A DNA stretch of 56,779 bases from Herpetosiphonaceae bacterium (GTDB lineage Bacteria > Chloroflexota > Chloroflexia > Chloroflexales > Kallotenuaceae), in contig JACDGP010000018.1 of NCBI GenBank assembly GCA_013821605.1, positions 1-56,779 of the forward strand, given 5' to 3'. Both the position numbers and the translations under genes were made by a program. Below the pieces are notes generated by a model. That model did no database searches, was not told the origin of the DNA, and saw nothing but the letters and a program-made list of their open reading frames with translations. Shown one piece after another: positions 15,645 through 24,483 of the stretch (the first letter of the stretch is position 1; each line of letters begins with the position of its first letter).

Positions 15645-16616
15645 GTGGTGCCGGCCTGGGTTTATCTATCATTAGAGCTTAGTACGCTCGTGCTTTTTGG
15701 GCTTACGGCCGTGCACGCCCAGCGGCGGAGCCGAGCGGCGCTGCTTGAGTTGTTGACGGCGGCAGTCTACGGATTGCTGCTGGAGTGGTGTGACATCGTC
15801 ATTTACGGCACGTATAGCTATTCGACGGGGTTTTTCTTGCGGGTCGGGCCAGTGCCGATCACGATTGGGCTGTGCTGGGCGTTACTGATCTATGGCGCGA
15901 TGTTGTATAGCGACCAGCTGGGCCTGCCAGTGTGGTCCGCTCCGTTTGCCGATGCGATCTGGGTGATCGTCCTGGATCTGTCATTTGATGCTGTTGCCAT
16001 TCGCCTAGGCTTTTGGCACTGGCATATTGCACTTAGTGATGGCTACTGGGGTGTGCCGGCTGGGAACTTTAACGCTTGGTTGTATGTGGCGCTGGGCTTC
16101 TCGCTGGTGACGCGCTGGGCGAGGGGTCGCAAAACGATGCGGTCAGTGTGGCAGCTGCTCGCGCCGTTGCTGGCTTTTCTGATTTTGCTCGGCGGCATTA
16201 CATTGTTTGATGGCCTGGTTAGGTTGCTGTATCCCCATACGCTGGGCGATAAGGGCATGCTGATCTTTGCCGCGACGCTGGCTTTGTTTGCGGGTGTAAC
16301 GGGTGTAGCGACCCTGCGGTATGGTCTCCACTTGGAACGGGGCCTTGATGTACTCCCAACGCTTACCCGCTGGTTGATGCATGGGTACTTTGGCCTGTGG
16401 CTAGTCGTATGGCTCCTGGTGCCGCAGACGCGCTTAGCGGGTATGGATCTACCACCTTTTTTGATCGGGGTAGCATTCGCCTTGCTGGTCGTGGAAGCCA
16501 GCCTCGTGGTGCTGGTGTTGCTACGGCATGGCAGATGGATTGGGCACCGCCAACAGTTGCCGCGAGCGGAGATTACGGTGCCGGTTGCTGATCGAGTTTC
16601 CCAGATCAAGCCCTAA
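15645..16616 (+). CDS. Integral membrane protein, CruF/carotenoid-biosynthesis (DUF422)-like
   Basis: 323 residues, about eight to nine hydrophobic segments. The pattern in the first half (LEWCDIVIYGTYSYSTG, then GPVPITIGLCWAL, then LSFDAVAIRLGFWHW...GYWGVPAGNFNAW) follows the DUF422/CruF family, whose studied members hydrate carotenoid ends. No other carotenoid gene is near, and the C-terminal third is not typical of CruF, so the assignment is to the superfamily only. Start: GTG 15645 or GTG 15648; GGGGAG is 2 and 5 bases away, so the second is slightly preferable. The SDR gene follows 30 bases on and may be co-transcribed. Confidence 0.6.
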   Translation: MVPAWVYLSLELSTLVLFGLTAVHAQRRSRAALLELLTAAVYGLLLEWCDIVIYGTYSYSTGFFLRVGPVPITIGLCWALLIYGAMLYSDQLGLPVWSAPFADAIWVIVLDLSFDAVAIRLGFWHWHIALSDGYWGVPAGNFNAWLYVALGFSLVTRWARGRKTMRSVWQLLAPLLAFLILLGGITLFDGLVRLLYPHTLGDKGMLIFAATLALFAGVTGVATLRYGLHLERGLDVLPTLTRWLMHGYFGLWLVVWLLVPQTRLAGMDLPPFLIGVAFALLVVEASLVVLVLLRHGRWIGHRQQLPRAEITVPVADRVSQIKP

Positions 16617-16646
16617 CGTGCGTACGTATAGCGCTGGAGGGACGTC

Positions 16647-17387
16647 ATGGCATTAACCGGACAAGTTGTGCTGGTAACGGGTGCGAGTCAGGGGCTGGGT
16701 CGATCAATTGCACTGGCGTTAGCGGAAGAGGATGCTCGCGTGGTGCTGGTGGCGCGTGATGGTCAGAGACTTAATCGGGTAGCGACCGAGATTGAGGCCA
16801 TGGGGCGTGAGGCGCTGGTAGTGTGTTGTGATGTCTGTGACTCGGTACAAGTCACGGCGATGGTAGCACGGGCCTTAGGTGAATTTCAGCAGATCGATAC
16901 GGTCGTGAATAGTGCTGGCATTGGTTTGCGCAAACCAGCTCTGGAAACAACCGGCGCGCAGTGGGATGCCATTTTCGATACGCTGGTGAAAGGCACCTTC
17001 CTGGTGACGCAGGCGGTACTGCCCGGCATGCTGGCGCGCAAGCGTGGCAATATTATTAATCTCGTAGCTCCCCTGGAGCGCATTGAACTCCCCGGCTTCG
17101 CAGCGTATACCGCTGCTAAGTATGCGGTCGTTGGTCTAACGAAGACCCTGGCGAAGGAGTTGCGGCGCTACAGTATTAATGTGAACGGCCTGCACCCCGG
17201 CGGCTTTGCCAATACTGCGATGGTGCAACAGGTCATGGGCAGTATGGTACAGAGCTTGCTTGACCCGGCAGTCATCACACCAGCAGCGGTAGCGCTGGCA
17301 GGGCAACCAGGGCGTGGTTTGACGGGTGACATTATCGACGCGGTGGCCTGGAATACCGATCCAGGGTTAGGGGCAGGTCTGCAATGA
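16647..17387 (+). CDS. SDR-family oxidoreductase (catalytic Ser replaced)
   Basis: 246 residues, the classical short-chain dehydrogenase length. TGASQGLG (residues 10-17) binds the cofactor, VARD after strand 2 favours NADP, NSAGIG and the active-site YTAAK (Tyr154, Lys158) are present. The residue 13 before the Tyr, normally the catalytic Ser, reads Ala141 in NLVAPLER. The enzyme may be impaired or use a substrate that does not need the Ser. GGAGG lies 6 bases before the ATG. It stands alone between the membrane protein and the sigma factor. Substrate unknown. Confidence 0.88.
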   Translation: MALTGQVVLVTGASQGLGRSIALALAEEDARVVLVARDGQRLNRVATEIEAMGREALVVCCDVCDSVQVTAMVARALGEFQQIDTVVNSAGIGLRKPALETTGAQWDAIFDTLVKGTFLVTQAVLPGMLARKRGNIINLVAPLERIELPGFAAYTAAKYAVVGLTKTLAKELRRYSINVNGLHPGGFANTAMVQQVMGSMVQSLLDPAVITPAAVALAGQPGRGLTGDIIDAVAWNTDPGLGAGLQ

Positions 17388-17487
17388 CGACATGTGTTGA
17401 TGGCTTGGCTCGTCCAAATTGGCAGAGGAAAAGGAAGTTTCTTCTACATCCAAAGCGCAGAATTGGACGTAAATCTGGTATGAAGTT

Positions 17488-17513
17488 GTTGTGTTTTGGG
17501 TGTGAGACACAAC
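17488..17513. repeat. Perfect 7-bp inverted repeat in the leader of the sigma factor gene
   Basis: GTTGTGT (17488-17494) and ACACAAC (17507-17513) flank a 12-base loop, 43 bases before the chosen ATG. It could be an operator or RNA hairpin; there is no further support. Confidence 0.25.
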
Positions 17514-17555
17514 CTAGACCCATTGCCTCGTCCCGAAGATGGTGGTGGAAAAGTG

Positions 17556-18632
17556 ATGGCAGCAATGAATAGATATTCGCATGACGGAGATCCGCTCGAT
17601 CCACACGCCGGCCCACTATTGTCGGCCTGGGAAGCGCATGAGCCGGGCGATGAAGACGTTGCCTCGGGTGCTTTTTCGCAAAAAGCTTGGGATGAGCCTG
17701 AAGCTGTTGAAGAAGACACGACGCCTCTGGATGATGCTATTCAGTTGTACTTAAATGAGATCGGTCAAGTTTCGTTGCTCACGGCTGCGCAGGAAGTCAG
17801 CCTCGCCCAACGCATCGAAGCCGGTAAAGCGGCGCGGGTAGAGGTAGATCAAGCACGGTACGCCGGTGACGTGGAACGTCGTGGGTTAGAGGAAACGATT
17901 GCTGACGGTACCCAGGCGCGCCAAGAGTTGATCCAGGCAAACTTACGGTTGGTTGTTAGCGTCGCCAAAAAGTATATTGGCCACCAACTCTCATTTCTGG
18001 ATCTGGTCCAAGAGGGCAATTTAGGCCTGATGCGGGCTGTCGAGAAGTTTGATTGGCGTAAAGGTAATCGTTTTTCTACCTATGCGACATGGTGGATTCG
18101 CCAGTCGGTCAGCCGCTCGCTCGCAGAGCATGGTCGTTTGATTCGCTTGCCGGTACATCTCGGTGAAATGATCGGTCAGGTGCGGCGTACGATGCACCAG
18201 CTTGAGCAATCGCTGGAACGACCGGCCACGCATGAAGAGATCGCCACGGCGCTCGGTATCACCACTCGGAAGGTGAAGCGGCTGCTGACAGCAGCGGTGA
18301 CACCTCTGTCTTTAGAGCAGCCGGTCGGTCCCGATGGCGATACCTTTATCGGTGAGATGCTGGCGGATTCTGATGAGCACACGCCGGTCGAGCAAGCAAC
18401 GCAGCACCTCCTATTTCAAGATATTCATGCTGCCTTACACACATTGCCGGAGCGTGAGCGCAAAGTATTGCAGCTGCGTTATGGCTTGATGGATGGTAAG
18501 CGCCGGACACTCGAAGAGGTCGGCGCAACCTTTGGCATCACACGTGAACGTACGCGCCAGATCGAAGCAGAAGCGATGCGCCACCTACGCGCCCCCGAGT
18601 GGGAACAGCGGTTAGTGGGCTATCTCGAGTAG
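17556..18632 (+). CDS. Sigma-70 family RNA polymerase sigma factor (group 1/2, SigA/SigB-like)
   Basis: 358 residues from ATG 17556 (a second ATG lies three codons later; a TTG at 17496 would add 20 low-quality residues). Region 1.2 (LYLNEIGQVSLLT), 2.1-2.4 (NLRLVVSVAKKYIG, FLDLVQEGNLGLMRAVEKFDWRKG, FSTYATWWIRQ), 3 (RLPVHLGEMIGQVRR) and 4.2 (TLEEVGATFGITRERTRQIE) are all intact. Region 2.4 is close to housekeeping sigma, so it should read -10 boxes like those seen here. Without a long region 1.1 it is more likely a secondary (group 2) factor than the primary one. Ends at a strong terminator. Confidence 0.92.
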   Translation: MAAMNRYSHDGDPLDPHAGPLLSAWEAHEPGDEDVASGAFSQKAWDEPEAVEEDTTPLDDAIQLYLNEIGQVSLLTAAQEVSLAQRIEAGKAARVEVDQARYAGDVERRGLEETIADGTQARQELIQANLRLVVSVAKKYIGHQLSFLDLVQEGNLGLMRAVEKFDWRKGNRFSTYATWWIRQSVSRSLAEHGRLIRLPVHLGEMIGQVRRTMHQLEQSLERPATHEEIATALGITTRKVKRLLTAAVTPLSLEQPVGPDGDTFIGEMLADSDEHTPVEQATQHLLFQDIHAALHTLPERERKVLQLRYGLMDGKRRTLEEVGATFGITRERTRQIEAEAMRHLRAPEWEQRLVGYLE

Positions 18633-18655
18633 AGGTGGCGGTTTGTATCGAAATG

Positions 18656-18690
18656 CGGGCGGGGCATGCTTGCCCTCGCCCGTTTTTGTT
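18656..18690 (+). terminator. Rho-independent terminator of the sigma factor gene
   Basis: CGGGCG and GGGCA pair with TGCCC and CGCCCG through a one-base bulge, with a TGCT loop, followed by TTTTTGTTT. It starts 24 bases after the stop codon. Confidence 0.85.
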
Positions 18691-18737
18691 TAAGGGGATC
18701 CGTTCTCTCCATTACTGCCCCTGATGAGCTCCGCGTG

Positions 18738-19430
18738 CTACGTCCCTATGGTCTGCGGTGTCCAGTCGTGTATTAGGTCCTGTGTAGCGGCACCCGCATC
18801 GTTGAGCTTATCAAAGTCCCGCTGGATACTGGCGCGATCATTAAGATGCGGGAACGGGCCGTCTGGAACGGGAACGTTGAGGAAGGCACACAAGGGCGCC
18901 CATCCTTCTTTGACGTTGTACACGAGCAGTTTCTCCGCCGGCACCGTCCGCTGCACTTCTGCGTTATGCCGATTAAAGACCGAGATAGCGTACGCCTTGT
19001 CCTCAAAACGGTCATGAAACGTATCCTGCCAGACGAGCTTGGTCACCATAGCTCCCGGTCGTCGCAGGTGTTCGTTCATCGCCAACAACTGATTGGCACC
19101 ATCATAGAGCGTGCTTCTCGCGCTCTCATACCACTGTTCGGGGTCACGCACACTCAGCAAGACTTTTGCATCCGGGTAGGTTTGCATGAGTTCCGCATAG
19201 AAGTTGCAAGTGGGCCAATCCACGGTGGCTTGGTAGTTGCCAAAGATGCTGGTCCAGTCGGTAAGCTTGCCAGCGGCTACCTGTTCCCAGAGAGGTAGCA
19301 TCGTCTCCATGTTTTGAAATACTTCCGACATATGGTAGCAGGGCGCAAAGCCCAGCGCTTCGAGTGCGACCTTGAGCGACACGGTTCCCGTTCGGCCAAA
19401 ACCGGCGCCAATGATCTTCAGTTGGTTCAT
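18738..19430 (-). CDS. Sulfotransferase family protein (Sulfotransfer_4-like)
   Basis: 230 residues. GAGFGRTGTVSLKVALE is the PAPS-binding P-loop, and KVLLSVRDPEQWYES the 3'-phosphate-binding segment, both typical of the Sulfotransfer_4 family. CYHMSEVF and the C-terminal PDGPFPHLNDR segment also match. GAGGAAA precedes the ATG. It would transfer sulfate from PAPS to an unknown small molecule or glycan in the cytoplasm. It follows a small ABM-like gene on the same strand 38 bases upstream and lies in a region that looks accessory. Confidence 0.88.
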   Translation of the reverse strand: MNQLKIIGAGFGRTGTVSLKVALEALGFAPCYHMSEVFQNMETMLPLWEQVAAGKLTDWTSIFGNYQATVDWPTCNFYAELMQTYPDAKVLLSVRDPEQWYESARSTLYDGANQLLAMNEHLRRPGAMVTKLVWQDTFHDRFEDKAYAISVFNRHNAEVQRTVPAEKLLVYNVKEGWAPLCAFLNVPVPDGPFPHLNDRASIQRDFDKLNDAGAATQDLIHDWTPQTIGT

Positions 19431-19468
19431 ATGTTTCCTCGTTCTTTCGTGATGGTTAGTGAGTCGGG

Positions 19469-19729
19469 TTACGCCTGGTCGGGCGCCAATGCTATTATGG
19501 TGTAGGTCATCACGTGGTATAACGCTAGTGACTCCAGCGCACGCTGAACTTCCTCGCGTGTGTCGGCGACGAAGGTTTGCCAGAACTTGGAATAGTCGGC
19601 AGCGGTTGAGAACGCTGTGCGTAGGCCCTGCGCATCCAACTCCTTCCCGCGCGCCGTCTCGGCGGGAACAAGGGCCATCAGTTCAGGGGTGAGTGCCTGC
19701 GCCAGCGTGCCTTCGACCATGAATTTCAT
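19469..19729 (-). CDS. Small muconolactone-isomerase/ABM-like protein
   Basis: 86 residues from ATG 19729, which has AAGGAGG 6 bases upstream. MKFMVEGTLAQALTPE opens a single alpha/beta fold like the muconolactone isomerase and dimeric alpha/beta-barrel proteins, with a second half (EEVQRALESLALYHVMTYTIIAL) that would form the second beta-alpha-beta unit. Such proteins are usually dimers that bind small ligands or act as isomerases or monooxygenases. No catalytic residue can be named. Divergent from the large regulator at 19944, and probably co-transcribed with the sulfotransferase gene, which makes both candidate targets. Confidence 0.6.
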   Translation of the reverse strand: MKFMVEGTLAQALTPELMALVPAETARGKELDAQGLRTAFSTAADYSKFWQTFVADTREEVQRALESLALYHVMTYTIIALAPDQA

Positions 19730-19838
19730 TGCTATCCTCCTTGCCAATGAAGCGTGTCCGTCCGCTCCCAGGGAACCTTATGCGGTTCAGCCTATGCTCC
19801 ATACAGGCGACTGAACAGGCAAAACCGGAAACATTAGC

Positions 19839-19869
19839 GGCAAGAGTGCGCTGAACCCGCACTCTTGCC
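19839..19869. promoter_or_regulatory. Perfect 12-bp palindrome upstream of the regulator promoter
   Basis: GGCAAGAGTGCG (19839-19850) and CGCACTCTTGCC (19858-19869) are exact complements around a 7-base centre. It ends 2 bases before the -35 box, has no T-run and lies between divergent genes, so an operator is more likely than a terminator. CTGAAC copies at 19811 and 19851 and GTTCAG at 19785 are also present. Confidence 0.5.
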
Positions 19870-19871
19870 TG

Positions 19872-19901
19872 TTGGCGGTCGATTCGCGCGCGTGCTATGA
19901 T
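19872..19901 (+). promoter_or_regulatory. Promoter of the XRE/NB-ARC/LuxR regulator gene
   Basis: TTGGCG (19872-19877), an 18-base spacer and an extended -10 TGCTATGAT (TATGAT at 19896-19901). Predicted start near 19908, 36 bases before the GTG start. Confidence 0.6.
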
Positions 19902-19943
19902 CCGGTGGCGAGGCCATCAGGGTGGACGAACAGGAGGTGCCGT

Positions 19944-22658
19944 GTGGATACGCAGACAAGCGCATCCTTTGGGACGTTGCTCCGGGAGTGCCGGCTCGCT
20001 GCAGGGCTGACGCAGGAAGGGCTAGCCGAGCGCGCCGGGATTAGCGCACGCACCGTCCGTCTGCTTGAGCAAGGCGGGAGTACGCCACAACGCGCAACAG
20101 CGGAGCGCTTGGTCACCGCGTTGGGCGTGGCGGGCGAGGAGGTTGTCCAGTTCCTGGCTGGAGCAACGTCCGGCCCGAGGCGCCACACCTCCTCCTCGAA
20201 GCACGTGCCTACTCCCCATGCCTGGCCGTTGCCACCTACGGATCTCGTAGGTCGTGAGGGTGAACTGGCGACCGTGCTGGCCCTGCTAGAGCGGGAGCAG
20301 ACACGCGTGCTGACCCTGACCGGACCAGGCGGCGTGGGCAAGACGCGCTTAGCCTTGGCCGTGGCTCTCCAGTTTCAGGAACAAGGCGATCAGGAGGTGC
20401 TCTTCGTCGCCCTGGCACCGCTAGATGCCCCCGAGTTCGTGTTGCCAACGATCGCCCGTGCTGTCGGTGTGCCGGAAGATCCGAGCCGCCCCATCCTCAC
20501 CACGCTGAGCATCGCCCTGCGTAACCGGCCCTGCCTCCTTGTGCTGGACAATTTCGAACACATTGCCGCCGCCGGACCGGAGGTGGCTGCCCTGCGAGCA
20601 GCTTGCCCCGGTCTCCGCCTGCTGGTGACGAGTCGCGTTGTGCTGCACGTGCAGGGTGAGCAGGTGTACCCTATCCCATCGCTCGCCCTCGCCACACCAC
20701 ACCACCTACCGCCCCTGGATGTGCTTCTGCACGTCTCTGCCGTGCAGCTTTTCATCGAGCGCGCCCAAGCGGTCAAGCCCGATTTCGCCCTCACTGCTGC
20801 GAACGCCGCGACGGTGGTGCAGATTTGCGCCCAGCTGGATGGGCTCCCGCTCGCCATTGAGTTAGCGGCAACGCGTGTGGGGATCCTGCCGGTGCAAGCG
20901 CTACAGCGGCGGCTGCAAGGCGATCGGATGGGGCAATCGCTCCAGCTCCTGACGGGTGGCGCGCGTGATCTTCCGCAGCGCCAACGTACGGTGCGCGACA
21001 CGATCGCCTGGAGCTACACCCTCCTGCCGGAGGTGGAGCGCTCCCTATTCCGGTGGCTGGGCGTCTTCCGCGGCGGGTGGTCGCTGCCGGCGGCCGAGGC
21101 GATCTGTGCCGACCATCTCTCACTCGATGCCCTGGACGGACTGATCTCGTTGACAGAGCAGAGTCTGCTCGTGGTGCAAGACGAGGACGGTGAGCCACGC
21201 TTCGGCATGCTTGAGACGATCCGCGAGTATGCGCTGGAGCAACTCGAAGCGAACGGGGAAACCGAGGTGACGCGCCGTGAACACGCGACCTACTACCTGC
21301 GGCTGGCCCATGATGCAGAGCCTATGCTGCTCGGTGCGCACCAACTCATCTGGCTCAAGCGATTAGAGGCAGAGCATGATAACCTGCGCGCCGCGCTGCG
21401 CTGGTTCCTGAACTGGGGAGACGCAGACGGGGCGTTACACCTGAGCGGCGACCTAGCGCACTTCTGGTTCCTGCGGGGCTATTGGAGCGAAGGCCGGCGC
21501 TGGCTCGAAGCGGCACTGAAGGTCGACGAAGGCCGCGAACCGGATACGGTGTGGACGAAGGTGCGGACTGGTGCCGGCCTGCTCGCCTATTATCAGGGCG
21601 ACTATGGTCGGGCAGCAACTTTGTGCGGCGAGAGTCTCTGGCTTTCACGGCAATTGGGAGACCAGCGGGGCATCGTCGCCGCGCTTCACGGGTTGGCGCA
21701 GGTCGCGCGGGCTGGCGACAACTATACTGCGGCCCGTGCCATGTATGAGGAAAGCGTGGATATTCTGCGCATGCTGAACGATACGTGGGGACTGGCCCGT
21801 ACGCTCAACTACCTCGGCATTAGCCTGTTGCAGGATGACCCCGGAGCGGCACGTCCACTCATCGCGGAGGGGCTAGCACTCTTCCGCCAGGTAGGGGACA
21901 GATGGGGCATCGCCTTATCGCTCAATGACTTGGGCACCATAAGCAGGCTGGAAGGTAAATTCGCGGAGGCGCGTCTGCTCTTAGAGGAGACGCTGGACAT
22001 CTTCAGAATGGTCGGAGACAAACGGGGCATCAACAGGACCCTCTGGTTGCTCGCTGAGATTTCATACAACGAGGGTGACTACGCATCGGCGCGCAGGCTG
22101 TACATGGAGGCGCTTGAGATTCTTGGCACACTCGGTGAGCGTGTGATGACACCCGTGTGCCTGGATGGCCTCGCGGCGGTGGCAACGGCGCAGGGCCAAC
22201 TAGTCGGCGCTGCACGGCTCTTTGCCGTAGCGACAGTGCTGCGTGACGCCAGTGGCGCAACCGCGCCAGCCCCATTACGTGCGCAACGAGAGGAGAACCT
22301 GGCTCGCACGCGGGCTGTGCTGGGCGAGGTTCAGTTCGCAGCGGCCTGGAGCGAGGGACAAACTATGATGCCTGAGCAGGCGGTCGCCCAGCTCGACTCT
22401 GGATTGCTCGAGATCCAAACTGTCATGCCGTATGCGGACGCAGGTGCGCCAGCCCTGAAGGGGGTAGCCAGACTCACGAGGCGCGAGCATGAGGTCCTCC
22501 GCCTAGTGGCGCAGGGGCTGACCGACGTGCAGGTTGCCGCACAACTCGTCGTCAGCCCGCGCACCATCAACGCGCATCTATCTTCAATCTACAATAAGCT
22601 CGGCGTGAACTCTCGCACGACGGCGACACGCTATGCCCTTGACCACCGCCTTGTCTAA
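19944..22658 (+). CDS. Large STAND-type transcriptional regulator: XRE HTH, NB-ARC ATPase, TPR, LuxR HTH
   Basis: 904 residues from GTG 19944, with AGGAGG 6 bases upstream; upstream in-frame ATG has no site. Domains: XRE helix-turn-helix (about 8-62, AGLTQEGLAERAGIS), a proline-rich linker, then NB-ARC/AAA ATPase with Walker A GPGGVGKT (127-134, Lys133), LLVLDNFEH as Walker B and LPLAIELAA; a winged-helix-like region; TPR repeats (about 540-770, GDYGRAATLCGESL-type units); C-terminal LuxR HTH (about 840-904, LTRREHEVLRLVAQGLT). DNA-binding domains at both ends are unusual. The TPR part likely senses a ligand. Autoregulation through the palindrome and control of the divergent genes are inferred. 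Confidence 0.9.
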   Translation: MDTQTSASFGTLLRECRLAAGLTQEGLAERAGISARTVRLLEQGGSTPQRATAERLVTALGVAGEEVVQFLAGATSGPRRHTSSSKHVPTPHAWPLPPTDLVGREGELATVLALLEREQTRVLTLTGPGGVGKTRLALAVALQFQEQGDQEVLFVALAPLDAPEFVLPTIARAVGVPEDPSRPILTTLSIALRNRPCLLVLDNFEHIAAAGPEVAALRAACPGLRLLVTSRVVLHVQGEQVYPIPSLALATPHHLPPLDVLLHVSAVQLFIERAQAVKPDFALTAANAATVVQICAQLDGLPLAIELAATRVGILPVQALQRRLQGDRMGQSLQLLTGGARDLPQRQRTVRDTIAWSYTLLPEVERSLFRWLGVFRGGWSLPAAEAICADHLSLDALDGLISLTEQSLLVVQDEDGEPRFGMLETIREYALEQLEANGETEVTRREHATYYLRLAHDAEPMLLGAHQLIWLKRLEAEHDNLRAALRWFLNWGDADGALHLSGDLAHFWFLRGYWSEGRRWLEAALKVDEGREPDTVWTKVRTGAGLLAYYQGDYGRAATLCGESLWLSRQLGDQRGIVAALHGLAQVARAGDNYTAARAMYEESVDILRMLNDTWGLARTLNYLGISLLQDDPGAARPLIAEGLALFRQVGDRWGIALSLNDLGTISRLEGKFAEARLLLEETLDIFRMVGDKRGINRTLWLLAEISYNEGDYASARRLYMEALEILGTLGERVMTPVCLDGLAAVATAQGQLVGAARLFAVATVLRDASGATAPAPLRAQREENLARTRAVLGEVQFAAAWSEGQTMMPEQAVAQLDSGLLEIQTVMPYADAGAPALKGVARLTRREHEVLRLVAQGLTDVQVAAQLVVSPRTINAHLSSIYNKLGVNSRTTATRYALDHRLV

Positions 22659-22812
22659 GGGTATAGAGGGTAGGTAGTTCTACCTAGTTGGCATGCCGTG
22701 CCTTGGCCCGGCAAACTTGGTTATTTTACCGATGTGCCGGTGAAGCCGTTGCGAGATACTGCTGCGAGCGACGATCACGTTGCAAGTCCGTGACCCGGCC
22801 AAGGAGGCAACA

Positions 22813-24483
22813 ATGGCAACCAGCGAGGTGAGAAATTCTTCACATTTCCCTGCGACATGGGAACAGTCCGATGACGCAGAATTGTTCTGGACGTGGCAGC
22901 GTATGATCGATCCCGATCCCATTACGCCGATAGCCGGCGAGTTCATCCGCATGTTCGGAGACGGCACCAATCGCGCGCTCGAAGCTTGTGCGCTGCCGAC
23001 CCGAACCCGTTCCCGTCGCATTAATACCTATTTCTATATTGCCACGTTCACCGTGGCTATGTCACCAGAAGCCTTGCAGGCGGCATCTGCCCGGTCGCAG
23101 GAGAAGCTGGGCGCGATGATGGCAGAGCTGGATGTGCTCTGGGATCGGGACTGGCTGCCCGAAATCAAGCGGTACTTGGCTGCCTGGGAAGCCTTCGACC
23201 TCCACGGCGCTTCCCAAGCGGACCTCCTTGCTCATTGGGACAACATGCTCGCACAACACCAGCGTGTCTGGGAGATCCATGCCCTAGTTGGTACTCTGAT
23301 GTTGGGCGCACTGGCTGGATTTACAACGCTGTACCAACATCTCTTCCCCGGGAAGGACACCTTGAGTGCCTTACGCCTGCTCCAAGGCTTCCCCAATCAG
23401 ACAGTCGAATCTGGCAATGCCTTGTGGCACCTCAGTCGGAAGGCCCTCTCATCGCCCGAGGTGCGTGCGACCATCGAACGAACGGCACCGGATGCTGTGG
23501 CGCGTGCACTCAGCCAGTTCCCCGCGGGCCAGGACTTCCTCGCTGCATTGCAGGCCTATCTGGAGGAATATGGTCGCCGTGGTACGCGCTACTTCGAGGT
23601 GATCGATCCCGGCTGGATCGAGGATCCCGCGCCGGTGTTCAAGAATCTCAAGGATTACCTTCAGCAGCCTACACGTGAGCCGGAAGCCGAGCGCACGGCC
23701 CTCATCGCCGAGCGGGAGCAGTTGCTAGCCGAGACGCGAGCGCGCCTCACAGCCCATCTACCTGGGGTGGCTGGCCAGTTTGAGTTCCTGCTCAAGGCGG
23801 CCCAGACGGCGACCGTCATGCAGGAAGACCACGGCTTTTGGATCGACTTTCGGACCATGTATGAGGCGCGGCGGGTGCTACTGGAATGGGGGCACCGCTT
23901 TGCTGCAGCGGGCGTGGTGGAGCAGCCCGATGATGTCTTCTACCTCACCTTCGCGGAACTGCACGACACAGCGGAAGCCGAGATGCAGCGTGACCTGCGC
24001 CGACTGGTCGGCGGGCGCCGGGCCGAGATGGCGTATTTTGGCACCATTACCCCACCTCCGGCACTTGGCACCCCCCCGCCTGCGACCGTGGTGGATGACC
24101 CGGTAGCGCATATGGCTGCTATGTTCTTCGGCTCACCTCCGGCGGCACAGGAGCAGCCGGATATCGTGCGTGGCAGCGCCGGTTCGGCGGGACAGGTGCG
24201 GGGGCGGGCACGGGTGGTCCGCACACTTGCGGAAGCTGGCAAGCTGCAGCCCGGCGATGTTCTGGTCGCCCCCACAACCAGTCCGCTCTGGACGCCGCTG
24301 TTTGCGACGGTCGCAGCCGTAGTCACCGATACCGGTGGCGTCCTGAGTCACTGTGCCCTTGTCGCACGGGAGTATGGTATCCCCGCCGTCATTGGTACAG
24401 GCACCGGCACCACCATCATTCGGGACGGCCAGATGATCGAGGTCGATGGCAGCGCGGGGATTGTGCGGATCATTGTGGCGTAG
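22813..24483 (+). CDS. PEP-utilising (phosphohistidine swivelling) domain protein without ATP-grasp domain
   Basis: 556 residues from ATG 22813, AAGGAGG 5 bases before. The last 100 residues are a PEP-utilizers mobile domain: GDVLVAPTTSPLW, then TDTGGVLSHCALVAREYGIPAV with phosphorylatable His513, then an IEVDG turn. The N-terminal 430 residues are helical and resemble the middle region found between the ATP-grasp and His domains in rifampin-phosphotransferase-like proteins. The ATP-grasp domain that normally makes the phosphohistidine is absent, and no gene for it lies next door. It may work with a partner encoded elsewhere. Preceding neighbour is the large regulator. Confidence 0.8.
   Translation: MATSEVRNSSHFPATWEQSDDAELFWTWQRMIDPDPITPIAGEFIRMFGDGTNRALEACALPTRTRSRRINTYFYIATFTVAMSPEALQAASARSQEKLGAMMAELDVLWDRDWLPEIKRYLAAWEAFDLHGASQADLLAHWDNMLAQHQRVWEIHALVGTLMLGALAGFTTLYQHLFPGKDTLSALRLLQGFPNQTVESGNALWHLSRKALSSPEVRATIERTAPDAVARALSQFPAGQDFLAALQAYLEEYGRRGTRYFEVIDPGWIEDPAPVFKNLKDYLQQPTREPEAERTALIAEREQLLAETRARLTAHLPGVAGQFEFLLKAAQTATVMQEDHGFWIDFRTMYEARRVLLEWGHRFAAAGVVEQPDDVFYLTFAELHDTAEAEMQRDLRRLVGGRRAEMAYFGTITPPPALGTPPPATVVDDPVAHMAAMFFGSPPAAQEQPDIVRGSAGSAGQVRGRARVVRTLAEAGKLQPGDVLVAPTTSPLWTPLFATVAAVVTDTGGVLSHCALVAREYGIPAVIGTGTGTTIIRDGQMIEVDGSAGIVRIIVA

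Noticed and set aside
20390-21198. Several long minus-strand open frames within the large regulator gene
   Set aside because: They are mirror frames of a GC-rich gene with no start signals or recognisable domains.
22680-22700. Palindrome AGGTAGTTCTACCT region as an operator
   Set aside because: It is short and lies directly after the regulator's stop with no promoter around it, so I do not treat it as a site.
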